From NCBI GenBank assembly GCA_032115775.1, contig JAUMBL010000019.1, forward strand, positions 1 to 44,923: a stretch of DNA of 44,923 nucleotides, in the 5' to 3' direction. Below the pieces are notes generated by a model. The model had not been told where the DNA came from, searched no databases, and saw only the letters and a list, made by a program, of their open reading frames with translations. Source of the stretch: M3007 sp032115775. GTDB taxonomy: Bacteria; Bacteroidota; Bacteroidia; Chitinophagales; Saprospiraceae. Both the position numbers and the translations under genes were made by a program. Shown piece after piece: positions 8,077 to 15,486 of the stretch; position 1 is the stretch's first letter; every line of letters begins with the position of its first letter.

Positions 8077-9945
8077 ATGCGTTTACTGTACACGCTTTTC
8101 CTGCTCGCAGCGCTCGCGCACACGAGCCTCCACGCACAAACCGGCGAAGACTCCACCGCCGCTTATATCCGGGAACATTTCACCAAAAAAGAGGTGATGG
8201 TTCCGATGCGCGACGGAGTCAAACTGTTTACATCGGTGTATATGCCGAAGGATACGACCAAAATCTACCCAATCCTGCTCTGCCGCACGCCGTACTCCTG
8301 CGCGCCGTACGGAGAAGATGCCTACAAAACGCGCTTTCAAAATATGCACCTGGCGAAAGAAGGCTATATTTTCGTTTTTCAGGACGTGCGCGGACGATAC
8401 ATGAGCGAAGGGGAATTTGTGGACGTTCGCCCCTTCAATCTCGTCAAACGCCCGGCTAAAGATATTGACGAAGCCAGCGATACCTACGACACGGCCGACT
8501 GGATGCTGAAAAATCTCGCACGCAACAACGGCCGAATCGGGGTGTATGGTATCTCGTATCCAGGTTTCTACGCCACCATGGCCATCCTCTCCTTCCACCC
8601 GGCAATCAAAGCGGTATCGCCCCAGGCACCGGTAACCGATTGGTTTATGGGCGACGATTTCCACCACAACGGGGCGTTTTTCCTCATGGACGCTTTCTCC
8701 TTCTACTCGGGTTTCGGAAAACCCCGCCCCACCCCCACCACGGAAAGCGCGCCCGGATTTTCGGACTACAACACCCCGGACAATTACGATTTTTACCTCA
8801 AAACCGGGGCTTTGCGCAATTTCAACCGCCGCTACCTCGAGGGCGGAATCCCCTTCTGGAATGAACTAATGCAACACCCCGACTACGACGCCTGGTGGAA
8901 GGCGCGAAACCCGCGCCCGCACCTCAATGGCGTTAATACGGCCGTGCTTACGGTCGGCGGTCACTTTGACGCCGAAGATTGTTTCGGCGCCTGGAGATTG
9001 TACGAAGCGATTGAAAAACAAAACCCCAACTCCGTGAGCAATCGGCTCGTCATGGGCCCCTGGTGCCACGGCTGCTGGGCGCGCACGGACGGCGACCGAC
9101 TGGGCAATGTCAGCTTCGAACAAAATACCAGCGCGTTCTTTCAAAAAGAAATTGAATTCAAGTTTTTTGAATATCACCTCAAAGACCAGGGCAATATGAC
9201 GCTACCGGAGGCCTTTATCTTTGAAACGGGCAGAAATACCTGGACAACCTACGAGCAATGGCCCCCGGGCAATGCCACTCCGACTAAGTTTTTCTTCCAA
9301 TATAAAGGCGGCCTGAGCGCTACGGCGCCCACCGACTCGTCCGCGGTGTTCGATGAATATATTAGCGACCCGGCTAAACCGGTGCCCTACACCGAAGACG
9401 TCCACCTCCGCCGTACCAATGCCTATATGACCGACGACCAGCGCTTCGCCGCCCGCCGGCCTGATGTACTGACCTACGACAGCGGCACGCTCCGATCCGA
9501 CCTCACCGTCACCGGCACCCTGACAGCCGAACTATGGGTCAGCACCACCGGCACAGACGCTGATTTCGTCGTGAAACTAATAGACGTATTCCCGGACACC
9601 CTGAAAACACGTTCGAACAACGTCCCCCTGGGCGGCTATCAAATGCTCGTACGCGGCGAAGTGATGCGTGGCCGCTACCGGAACAGCTTCGAAAAACCAG
9701 AGGCGTTCAAGCCCGGCCAGCCTACGCTGGTGCGTTTTGAACTGCCCGACATCGCGCATACGTTCAAGGCCGGACACAAACTCATGGTCCAGGTGCAAAG
9801 CAGCTGGTTCCCACTGGTAGATCGGAACCCGCAGCAGTTTGTCAATATCTATGAAGCAAAAGATGAAGATTTTATCAAGGCGACGCATCGGATCTACCGC
9901 GATGCAAAATACCCCTCGGGGATCATTTTGCCCGTGAAACGATAG
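8077..9945 (+). CDS. CocE/NonD family hydrolase (S15 X-Pro peptidase-like)
   Basis: A 622-residue secreted enzyme with a Sec signal peptide ending near HAQTG (residue ~22). The alpha/beta-hydrolase core has the nucleophile elbow GISYPG near residue 168, with catalytic Ser. The probable catalytic Asp lies in GGHFDAEDCFGAW near 300 and the His in GPWCHGCW near 332. The C-terminal half is the jelly-roll (XPP C-terminal) domain of this family. Members are alpha-amino-acid ester hydrolases, cocaine esterase-like or X-Pro dipeptidyl peptidases; the actual substrate is not evident. The GWxTD-domain gene follows 28 nt downstream and may be co-transcribed. Confidence 0.92.
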   Translation: MRLLYTLFLLAALAHTSLHAQTGEDSTAAYIREHFTKKEVMVPMRDGVKLFTSVYMPKDTTKIYPILLCRTPYSCAPYGEDAYKTRFQNMHLAKEGYIFVFQDVRGRYMSEGEFVDVRPFNLVKRPAKDIDEASDTYDTADWMLKNLARNNGRIGVYGISYPGFYATMAILSFHPAIKAVSPQAPVTDWFMGDDFHHNGAFFLMDAFSFYSGFGKPRPTPTTESAPGFSDYNTPDNYDFYLKTGALRNFNRRYLEGGIPFWNELMQHPDYDAWWKARNPRPHLNGVNTAVLTVGGHFDAEDCFGAWRLYEAIEKQNPNSVSNRLVMGPWCHGCWARTDGDRLGNVSFEQNTSAFFQKEIEFKFFEYHLKDQGNMTLPEAFIFETGRNTWTTYEQWPPGNATPTKFFFQYKGGLSATAPTDSSAVFDEYISDPAKPVPYTEDVHLRRTNAYMTDDQRFAARRPDVLTYDSGTLRSDLTVTGTLTAELWVSTTGTDADFVVKLIDVFPDTLKTRSNNVPLGGYQMLVRGEVMRGRYRNSFEKPEAFKPGQPTLVRFELPDIAHTFKAGHKLMVQVQSSWFPLVDRNPQQFVNIYEAKDEDFIKATHRIYRDAKYPSGIILPVKR

Positions 9946-9973
9946 TGCTGCCACGCCGCTAATACGCGATGCC

Positions 9974-11446
9974 ATGAAAAAACGACTGACTACGCTGAAA
10001 TTTTTATTCGCAATCTTCCTTTTTGCCTGCGCCGGCCGCCTCGCGGGTCTGGACGCCGGGGTGTCTTTTGCGGTTTTCGCCACGCCCGAACACCCCTATC
10101 TGGAAGTCAACCTGGAAATTGCAGGCGCCTCTCTGAAATATCAGTATCTGGACAGCACGCGCATGCAGGGCGCAGTGGAAATCCTGATCCTGATACGGCA
10201 GGGCGAACGAATCGCCAATTTCGAAAAATACGTGCTGACAGGCCCGGTGTCCGACCGACCGCAATCGCTCCTGGACGTCAAGCGCCTGATGGTGTCCAAT
10301 GGCGAATATGAACTCGAGGTGGAAATCCAGGATTTGAACGATCCGCAAAACAAGGATAGTTTCAAATCCCCGCTGTCCGTCCAAATCGGCTCGGATTTAT
10401 ACCTCACCGACCTGGTGTTGTTGCGGGATTTCCGACCCGACGAATCGGAAAGTCCCTTTACAAAAAACGGGCTTTATTTGGAACCGCTGCCCTTCCATTT
10501 TTACGACCGGGCGGCGCGCACGCTCGCGTTTTACGCAGAGATCTACCACTCCAATGCTGCAATTAAAGATGATTCCTACACTATGCGGTACCTCTTGCAG
10601 GAAGAACTCGGCAACGGGAACGTCAGGCTCGTCTCCAGCGGCGTTCGGCAAAAACGCCCAGCCGTCATAGATGCGATCGTGGCCCCCATGGATATCGCCC
10701 AGCTTAAAAGCGGGAATTATTCCCTGACGCTGGAAATACGCAACAAACTCAACGAACTGCTCGCAAGCCGGAAAGTCGTTTTCCAACGCAGCAATCCCTT
10801 TCAGGATATTACAGAAACCGAGATCACCGATGAATTGCTGTCCAGCCAATTTGTGGAAGGATTACAGGAAGACTCCCTGCGCTACAGCCTGCGCGCCATC
10901 GCGCCGCATATCCGCGGCGACGAACTAGAGGTGTTGAAAAATCTGGTGGCTCCAGGCGCCGACCTGCGGGGCATGCGCGCCTTTTTGTTTCGCTATTTCA
11001 TCCGCCGCAACGCCAACAATCCGGAGGAAGAATACCAGCAGTATATGGAACTGGTCCGGGTAGTGGATAACCAGTTCCACAGCGGTTTTCGGTACGGCTT
11101 TGAAACCGATCGGGGTCGGATATTCCTGAAATACGGTCGTCCGGACGATTTAGTGCATGTCGAAGACGACCCTTCCGCGCCACCCTACGAGATCTGGATT
11201 TACTATAATTTTCCGCTCACCAAGCAGAACAACGTAAAATTCCTGTTTTACAACCCGACCCTTGCAGGCGACGACTTCGTCCTGCTGCACTCCACCGCCC
11301 GCGGAGAAATCAACAATCCCCGCTGGGAGCGGGATTTGTACCAGCGCAACGCCGGGCAGCAATTTGACGGCGCGAACACCCACGATGCGACCCGGATGCA
11401 GGGGAATGTCGCGCGGTATGCGCGGCAGTATTTTGAGGATTATTAA
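9974..11446 (+). CDS. GWxTD domain-containing protein
   Basis: A 490-residue protein with an N-terminal signal peptide (LKFLFAIFLFACAGRLAG); the Cys near residue 18 could be a lipidation site but the lipobox is imperfect. The long middle part is beta-rich, like the domain usually preceding GWxTD regions. The C-terminal region has the diagnostic blocks: RDNQF-like VDNQFHSGFRYGFETDRGRIFLKYGRPDD near 355-390 and PYEIWIYYNFP near 400. The family is widespread in Bacteroidota and related phyla and its function is unknown. The gene sits just behind the secreted hydrolase and ends 14 nt before a decayed MITE copy. Confidence 0.88.
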   Translation: MKKRLTTLKFLFAIFLFACAGRLAGLDAGVSFAVFATPEHPYLEVNLEIAGASLKYQYLDSTRMQGAVEILILIRQGERIANFEKYVLTGPVSDRPQSLLDVKRLMVSNGEYELEVEIQDLNDPQNKDSFKSPLSVQIGSDLYLTDLVLLRDFRPDESESPFTKNGLYLEPLPFHFYDRAARTLAFYAEIYHSNAAIKDDSYTMRYLLQEELGNGNVRLVSSGVRQKRPAVIDAIVAPMDIAQLKSGNYSLTLEIRNKLNELLASRKVVFQRSNPFQDITETEITDELLSSQFVEGLQEDSLRYSLRAIAPHIRGDELEVLKNLVAPGADLRGMRAFLFRYFIRRNANNPEEEYQQYMELVRVVDNQFHSGFRYGFETDRGRIFLKYGRPDDLVHVEDDPSAPPYEIWIYYNFPLTKQNNVKFLFYNPTLAGDDFVLLHSTARGEINNPRWERDLYQRNAGQQFDGANTHDATRMQGNVARYARQYFEDY

Positions 11447-11460
11447 GGCGTGTTCGCTGA

Positions 11461-11538
11461 GGTATCTACTATTCGGCTCGCTGTTTGGCCAAGCAGGAAC
11501 TGTTTTCTGACTCCGACACAACCGGCTACGTAGTTACC
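11461..11538. mobile_element. Decayed, internally deleted MITE relic (copy C)
   Basis: Seventy-eight bp with terminal sequences related to the GTAACTACTTAGCCGG inverted repeats of the full copies at 4289 and 37654. The left end reads GTATCTACTATTCGGCTCGCTG and the right end ACCGGCTACGTAGTTACC. An interior CTGACTCCGACAC resembles the subterminal CTCAGACGCGAC. About half of the interior is missing and no target duplication survives, so this is an old deletion derivative. It lies between two convergent genes. Confidence 0.65.
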
Positions 11539-11549
11539 GCCAATCGTCT

Positions 11550-11996
11550 TCAGTTTCGATCCTCCTTCGATTCATTCCGCCGCTCCATATACTCCTCCCA
11601 AATCGGCAGGTAATCGTAGGACAACAATACTTCGGTATTGTAGGCGCCCCAGGCGCCGTTCTCGAGGGCGAGGTTTAGGCGGCGTATGGAATTGGACGGT
11701 ACCCGCATGACAATGATATGCCCATAACCCAGGGAAATATGCCAGGACAGCACCCGGCAGTCGGCCGGCGGAAATAACTCCCAAAAACCCTGCGCCTCCA
11801 GGCGGCGGCGGATTTCCGACAGGTTTTTATCCTGCTGGTGCCGGAGCATCACCGTGACCGTCACGCTGTCGGACTGCGCCGTAGGCGGGGGCGTGAGCGA
11901 GGGGCCGAATGCGCTGACGCCCTCCTGTTCGGGCGTTTGAGCGCCGAGCAGCGCGCCGGAAAAAATTGCTGCAAAAAAAATAAGTTTCCACTTCAT
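11550..11996 (-). CDS. Small exported protein of unknown function
   Basis: A 148-residue protein with a Sec signal peptide (residues 3-19, cleavage likely after LLGAQ or GAQT). The mature part has a low-complexity Pro/Ser/Thr linker to about residue 42. A compact alpha/beta domain follows with VTVTVMLRHQQDKNLSEIRRRLEAQGFWELFPPADCRVLSWHISLGYGHIIVMRVP, which resembles a ferredoxin-like fold. The PPADCRVLSWH...GHIIVM and GAWGAYNTEVLLSYDY segments look conserved, but I cannot name a family with confidence. It is convergent with the GWxTD gene and divergent from the peptide transporter. Confidence 0.7.
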   Translation of the reverse strand: MKWKLIFFAAIFSGALLGAQTPEQEGVSAFGPSLTPPPTAQSDSVTVTVMLRHQQDKNLSEIRRRLEAQGFWELFPPADCRVLSWHISLGYGHIIVMRVPSNSIRRLNLALENGAWGAYNTEVLLSYDYLPIWEEYMERRNESKEDRN

Positions 11997-12112
11997 GTGA
12001 AGAACTGTTTTTGATGACCCGGCCGTCGGTTTTTACGCATTTTTCGCCTTTTTGAGGGCAAAAAGACAGATTTTTACGCGAAAGCCCTGCCGGAAAAGTC
12101 GTTCTGTACAGG

Positions 12113-12120
12113 CAAAGATA
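12113..12120 (-). promoter_or_regulatory. Putative promoter -7 box of the small exported protein gene
   Basis: On the minus strand TATCTTTG (plus-strand CAAAGATA) fits TAnnTTTG. It lies about 115 nt before the ATG at 11996. No clear -33 element is seen. Confidence 0.4.
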
Positions 12121-12151
12121 GGTTTCGAAATAATAGTTGCCGGAAAATCAG

Positions 12152-12181
12152 TTTGAAAAAAACTTTTTGCTGCTATTTTTG
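12152..12181 (+). promoter_or_regulatory. Promoter of the POT transporter gene
   Basis: TTTG (12152-12155), 18 nt, then TATTTTTG (12174-12181) match the Bacteroidota promoter consensus. The start codon follows 23 nt downstream. Confidence 0.55.
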
Positions 12182-12204
12182 CCTCCGTACTAATTTATTC
12201 CACG

Positions 12205-13848
12205 ATGCGAAAACATCCAGCTGCGTTGACTTTCCTTTTTTTCACCGAAATGTGGGAACGCTTCGGGTATTACCTGATGATCGGTATCTTTTTTCTATAC
12301 ATGACGACGGAAACCAAGGCCGGCGGCCTCGGTTTTGAGCGCGACGTGGCCTCCGATGTGTTCGGCACCTTCATCGCCTTGGTGTACGTGACGCCGTTTA
12401 TCGGTGGTTTGATAGCAGACCGGGTGCTCGGTTTTCGGCGCAGTATCGTGCTGGGCGGCTTGCTTATGGGGTTGGGATACCTACTATTGGCGATCCCGAG
12501 CAACCTGACCACTTTTTATATTTCCTTGGGACTCATAATCCTGGGAAACGGCTTTTTCAAGCCCAACATTTCTACGCTCCTGGGTAATTTGTACAACGAT
12601 GCGCGCTACCAGGATCAAAAAGACGACGGGTATAACATTTTTTACATGGGGATCAACATTGGTGCGCTTGTGTGCAACTTTGTTGCGGCCTATTTGCGCA
12701 ATAATTACGGCTGGGGGTACGCGTTCGCAGCTGCTGGTGTGGGCATGTTTATCGGCGTTGCGGTGTTTCTATCGGGCATGAAACACACGGTGCATGCCGA
12801 CGTGCGCCGAGAGTCCAATCCGGCGGAGGCAGGCGTGCTGACCCTGCTCTCTTCCGTGCTTTTGCCCGCACTGGTCACCGGGTTCCTGGCTTGGAATATA
12901 CCGGGTAACCTGCTGGGCTCCGACTCTACCGATGCCTTCCTATTAGGCTCCTTGCCTATTGTGGGATTTTTTATCTGGATTTTGTGGAAAGCTCCCTTGG
13001 AGGAAAAGCCCCGCATCCGGGCTTTGTTAGCAATTTATGGTGTGGTGATTATCTTCTGGGCTGTATTTAAGCAAAATGGTACCGCGCTGACGACTTGGGC
13101 GCAGTTCTACACCGACCGTTCAATACCGGAATGGGCAGAAAAACCGGCTCGATATTTAGGTGCAGTAGAGGAAATATCAAACATACCGGATACCTTTCCC
13201 GCCTATGACAATCAATTCCGCACGCAGTTAGATCCGGCGACCGGCAAAATTGCCTTGGCGGTGACACCCCACCCCTATTTCCAAAACCTTAGGGAGGAGC
13301 AGCGCCCGCCCGCAGGCAGCACGGTTCAACTGATTTCTACCGAAATTTACCAATCCGTTAATCCCTTTTTCGTCATCCTCCTGACGCCGGTCGTCGTCTG
13401 GTTCTTCGGTTGGCTGCGCAAACGCAAACGCGAACCGAGCACGCCGGGCAAAATCGGATTAGGGCTGGTAATTTCCGCACTCTCTACGCTCGTCACGATC
13501 CTGGGGGTATATGCCTGCCACAACGGCGCTGAAAAAGCGTCCGATTGGTGGATCATCGGCACGTACGGCGTCATCACCATCGGCGAATTGTGCCTCAGCC
13601 CGATGGGACTCTCCATGGTGTCCAAAATGGCGCCTGCGCGCATCGCCGGATTGATGATGGGCGGCTGGCAGTTGGCGACCTCCATCGGCAATAAACTGAG
13701 CGGCCTGCTGGCGACGATGTGGGATCGCTACGACGATAAAGCAAATTTTTTCTGGGTGAATTTCATCCTGCTCACCATCGCAGCCGCCGGATTGTATGCG
13801 ATGCTCCGGTGGCTGAAGCGTATTTTCCGGGAACAGGGAATCGGGTAG
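12205..13848 (+). CDS. POT-family proton-dependent oligopeptide transporter
   Basis: A 547-residue inner-membrane transporter of the PTR2/POT branch of the major facilitator superfamily, importing di- and tripeptides with protons. The signature FTEMWERFGYY (ExxERFxYY, proton coupling and peptide binding) lies at residues 12-24. GLIADRVLGFRR near residue 70 and GNGFFKPNISTLLGNLY (PTR2 signature) near 118 follow. About 12-14 hydrophobic segments can be counted. A hydrophilic insertion of ~90 residues (ALTTWAQFYTDRS...ITSTEIYQSVNPF) between helices 8 and 9 is large. Such loops occur in Bacteroidota members. It is an independently transcribed gene. Confidence 0.94.
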   Translation: MRKHPAALTFLFFTEMWERFGYYLMIGIFFLYMTTETKAGGLGFERDVASDVFGTFIALVYVTPFIGGLIADRVLGFRRSIVLGGLLMGLGYLLLAIPSNLTTFYISLGLIILGNGFFKPNISTLLGNLYNDARYQDQKDDGYNIFYMGINIGALVCNFVAAYLRNNYGWGYAFAAAGVGMFIGVAVFLSGMKHTVHADVRRESNPAEAGVLTLLSSVLLPALVTGFLAWNIPGNLLGSDSTDAFLLGSLPIVGFFIWILWKAPLEEKPRIRALLAIYGVVIIFWAVFKQNGTALTTWAQFYTDRSIPEWAEKPARYLGAVEEISNIPDTFPAYDNQFRTQLDPATGKIALAVTPHPYFQNLREEQRPPAGSTVQLISTEIYQSVNPFFVILLTPVVVWFFGWLRKRKREPSTPGKIGLGLVISALSTLVTILGVYACHNGAEKASDWWIIGTYGVITIGELCLSPMGLSMVSKMAPARIAGLMMGGWQLATSIGNKLSGLLATMWDRYDDKANFFWVNFILLTIAAAGLYAMLRWLKRIFREQGIG

Positions 13849-13995
13849 CAAGGGAGAAGAACCTGCGCGCGAAGCCCCTGTTTTCGACAGCACCAATCGG
13901 CCATTTTTTAGCCCCAAAAATGCGTTTTTGCTCCGATGAATTCAAAACGATCCGATCCGGTAGTAACACATTTGTAACATAAAAAAAACTTCACC

Positions 13996-14130
13996 ATGAC
14001 ACTCAAACGCAAGGGCAACCTGAAACAGAAGGAGCGCGAACAAGAAGGTACCGAAACCAGAAAATTCCTGATGATCGTGGTTATTGCCACGCTGGCGCTG
14101 ATGGTCTTGATGTACCTGATCATGGGTTGA
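13996..14130 (+). CDS. 44-residue single-pass membrane peptide
   Basis: An ATG-initiated frame of 44 codons. It has a strongly charged N-terminus (TLKRKGNLKQKEREQEGTETRK) followed by one hydrophobic helix (residues ~24-43, FLMIVVIATLALMVLMYLIM) and a stop. The amphipathic design, clean start and stop, and a palindromic terminator five bases after the stop support a real small protein rather than chance. The positive-inside rule predicts a cytoplasmic N-terminus. No family is recognised. It lies between the POT transporter and nspC. Confidence 0.6.
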   Translation: MTLKRKGNLKQKEREQEGTETRKFLMIVVIATLALMVLMYLIMG

Positions 14131-14135
14131 TGGAA

Positions 14136-14159
14136 GAAAACGGTTTGAAAACCGTTTTC
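14136..14159. terminator. Bidirectional terminator hairpin
   Basis: GAAAACGGTT-TGAA-AACCGTTTTC is a perfect 10-bp stem with a tetraloop between the convergent small membrane peptide gene and nspC. It overlaps the first two bases of the nspC stop region. The A and T runs inside the arms could serve both directions. Confidence 0.55.
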
Positions 14160-15300
14160 AAGAGAGGCGACGCTTGTAATCGTTGTAGCCAAACTTCCGT
14201 ACAAGATCCAGGACGCCGTTTTCGCGCCAGATCGCGATAGACGGATGGGTCACGCCGTTGAAGGTGGTTGTTTTGACCATCGTGTAGTGGATCATATCCT
14301 CAAATACGATCTTCTGCCCCACCTTCAGCGGCTGCTCAAACGCATATTCCATCATGAAATCTCCGCTCAGGCAGCTCACGCCGCCCAAGCGATACCGATT
14401 TTTTGCGCCTGCCTCCGGATGGGCGGAAGCGCCTCGCACGCGGGGGCGGTAGGGCATTTCGAGGGTGTCGGGCATGTGCGCCGTAAAGGATACGTCCAAA
14501 ATAGCGGTACGCACGCCTTTGTTAGTCACAATATCGAGCACGGAAGCCACCAGCACGCCCGTATCCCAGGCGATCGCGCTGCCGGGCTCCAGGATGACCT
14601 CGAGGTTGGGATAGCGCGACTTGAACCCTTTGAGCACCTGAATCAGGTGCGACACGTCGTAACCCGCGCGCGTCATGAGGTGGCCGCCTCCAAAATTCAC
14701 CCATTTCAGCATCGGCAAAAAACGACCGAAAAGCGCTTCAAAATGCGACAACGTTTTTTCCAAATCGTGGCTACTGCTCTCGCACAGCGTATGAAAATGC
14801 AAGCCCTCCACGCCCTCCGGAAGCCCTTTTTTGAAATGCTCGACCGCAGCGCCCAGGCGGGAGCCCGGCGCTGCCGGATTGTAGAGATCCACTTCTACCG
14901 GGGACCACTCGGGATTCACACGAAGGCCGGCGCTGACCGGCTCGGTATGACGTTCCAAGCGGCGGCGATACCGGCGGTACTGCGACGGCGAGTTAAATGT
15001 AACATGGCTGGAATACTTTAGAATTTGCCCAAATTCGCGGGGCATGTACGCCACGGCGTACGTGTGCGCCTTGACGCCCATTTCCTCATAACACAAACGC
15101 GCCTCGTTCAGTGAAGAGGCGGTAGCGCCCGGCAAATACTGCCGCACCAACGGAAAAGCGCTCCACATGGCGAAACCTTTGAACGCAACGATGATCGAAA
15201 TACCGGCCTCTTGCTGCACCCGATTCAGGAGCTGCAGGTTGCGGCGCAACAGGGCTTCGTCCAACACGAAGCAGGGAGAAGGAATTTTGCTAATATCCAT
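14158..15300 (-). CDS. nspC: Carboxynorspermidine decarboxylase
   Basis: A 380-residue PLP enzyme of the alanine-racemase fold (fold III). The start is taken at MDISKIPSPCFVLDE because the upstream extension lacks family sequence. It decarboxylates carboxy(nor)spermidine in the alternative spermidine pathway of many Bacteroidota. The PLP lysine is in VAFKGFAMW (K41). RVNPEWSPVE, GLHFHTLCESSSHDLE, the phosphate-binding NFGGGHLMTRAGYD and LEPGSAIAWDTG follow in order. The C-terminal SCLSGDFMMEYAF segment supplies the conserved Cys and Asp of the second subunit's active site. The partner dehydrogenase (lysA-like/CANSDH) is not in this window. Confidence 0.93.
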   Translation of the reverse strand: MDISKIPSPCFVLDEALLRRNLQLLNRVQQEAGISIIVAFKGFAMWSAFPLVRQYLPGATASSLNEARLCYEEMGVKAHTYAVAYMPREFGQILKYSSHVTFNSPSQYRRYRRRLERHTEPVSAGLRVNPEWSPVEVDLYNPAAPGSRLGAAVEHFKKGLPEGVEGLHFHTLCESSSHDLEKTLSHFEALFGRFLPMLKWVNFGGGHLMTRAGYDVSHLIQVLKGFKSRYPNLEVILEPGSAIAWDTGVLVASVLDIVTNKGVRTAILDVSFTAHMPDTLEMPYRPRVRGASAHPEAGAKNRYRLGGVSCLSGDFMMEYAFEQPLKVGQKIVFEDMIHYTMVKTTTFNGVTHPSIAIWRENGVLDLVRKFGYNDYKRRLS

Positions 15301-15428
15301 GGGGCAAAAGTAACCAAAAGCGCGGAGATGCGCCGGCGATAAAAAATTGGAACCTCCCCAAGCGCCGAGGCGGCCTTCCAACTGAAAGCAAAAAATTCTG
15401 ATCCCGCACTGGAAGTCCCATTTTTAAC

Positions 15429-15436
15429 TACCTTTG
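15429..15436 (+). promoter_or_regulatory. Putative promoter -7 box of yidC
   Basis: TACCTTTG matches TAnnTTTG and lies 50 nt before the chosen yidC ATG at 15487. The upstream in-frame ATG at 15445 would be nearly at the transcription start, which favours the later codon. Confidence 0.5.
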
Positions 15437-15486
15437 CACCGCTTTTGAAACCGCTCTACGACTCGGAGGCCTTACTTTACCTATAC

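Noticed and set aside
12045..12070. CTTTTTG-AGGG-CAAAAAG as a terminator
   Set aside because: A weak AT stem in a divergent promoter region, not following any gene.
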